NCBI RefSeq assembly: GCF_030151805.1
Contig: NZ_JASLCN010000442.1
Span: 1-6,765, forward strand
DNA length: 6,765 bases
Source: Fluviicola sp.
GTDB lineage: Bacteria; Bacteroidota; Bacteroidia; Flavobacteriales_D; Crocinitomicaceae
Direction of reading: 5' to 3'
The notes beneath the pieces are model-generated. The model did no database searches, had not been told where the DNA came from, and saw only the letters and a program-made list of their open reading frames with translations. The position numbers and the translations under genes were made by a program. How positions within the stretch are numbered: the stretch's first letter is position 1; each line of letters begins with the position of its first letter. Positions 6,567 through 6,765 of the stretch are shown piece after piece.

Positions 6567-6765
6567 CTACCAGCCTACTTCGCTGAAAAAGATGCCTTGC
6601 TGTATTTTTTCCAGGGCAAATTTCACTTCAGATAGCAGGTTTTCTGGTAAAGCAGTCAATGAAAACCAACTCAAGTCATCGCATTTATGCGGTTCCATGT
6701 TTTGTATATCTCCGTTCCACCTTTCTGCAGTAAGATACACATCCATATATTCGCGGTCAGACGCA
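6567..6765 (-). CDS. NUDIX hydrolase, C-terminal 65 residues only
   Basis: An open frame enters from the right edge and stops at TAG (6569-6567). The visible 65 residues include YMDVYLTAERWNGDIQN, then MEPHKCDDLSWF, LPENLLSEVKFALEKI and the ending GIFFSEVGW. This matches the C-terminal half of small NUDIX hydrolases of the nucleoside-triphosphate or MutT-like type, where the EP-x-KC-(D/E) segment follows the NUDIX box and the W-F turn precedes the last helix. These enzymes hydrolyse nucleoside diphosphates linked to another moiety, often to clean damaged or surplus nucleotides. The catalytic GX5EX7REUXEEXGU box lies outside the window, so activity and substrate cannot be judged. The gene is cut by the window edge rather than broken. 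It reads in the same direction as the phosphatase, 107 bases upstream of it. Confidence 0.85.
   Translation of the reverse strand, partial: ASDREYMDVYLTAERWNGDIQNMEPHKCDDLSWFSLTALPENLLSEVKFALEKIQQGIFFSEVGW

Overview
The window looks like a chromosomal segment of a Bacteroidota bacterium, probably Flavobacteriales or a related gliding lineage. The basis is a very long secreted protein built from SprB-type repeats, AT-rich intergenic DNA, no strong Shine-Dalgarno sites at two of the visible starts, and a PAS plus SpoIIE-type phosphatase of the style common in that phylum. The genus cannot be fixed from the sequence.

All three real genes lie on the minus strand, so transcription runs from right to left. 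At the right edge (6567-6765) is the C-terminal 65 residues of a NUDIX hydrolase whose start is outside the window. After a 107-base gap comes a complete 404-residue PAS-PP2C (SpoIIE family) serine phosphatase (5245-6459). A 319-base AT-rich gap (4926-5244) holds a probable intrinsic terminator for the phosphatase, a set of three short spaced repeats, and presumably the promoter of the next gene. The rest (1-4925) is one uninterrupted reading frame of 1641 codons whose C-terminus is beyond base 1. It encodes a giant cell-surface protein: signal peptide, Cys-rich N-terminal region, two Ig/PKD-like domains, eight SprB-like repeats, then at least six HYR-like repeats, five of them exactly 95 residues long, with a seventh unit beginning at the edge. 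I read every codon of this frame by hand and found no in-frame stop.

The likely picture is a large extracellular adhesin or gliding-type filament protein, probably exported by the Sec system and then type IX secretion, lying downstream of a cytoplasmic signalling phosphatase. Nothing shows that the two share an operon: the terminator and the long gap argue for separate transcription. No RNA gene, CRISPR array, insertion sequence or phage element was seen. No wholly new system can be claimed. The points most worth a second look are the repeat architecture of the adhesin, its unassigned N-terminal region, and the phased repeats upstream of it.
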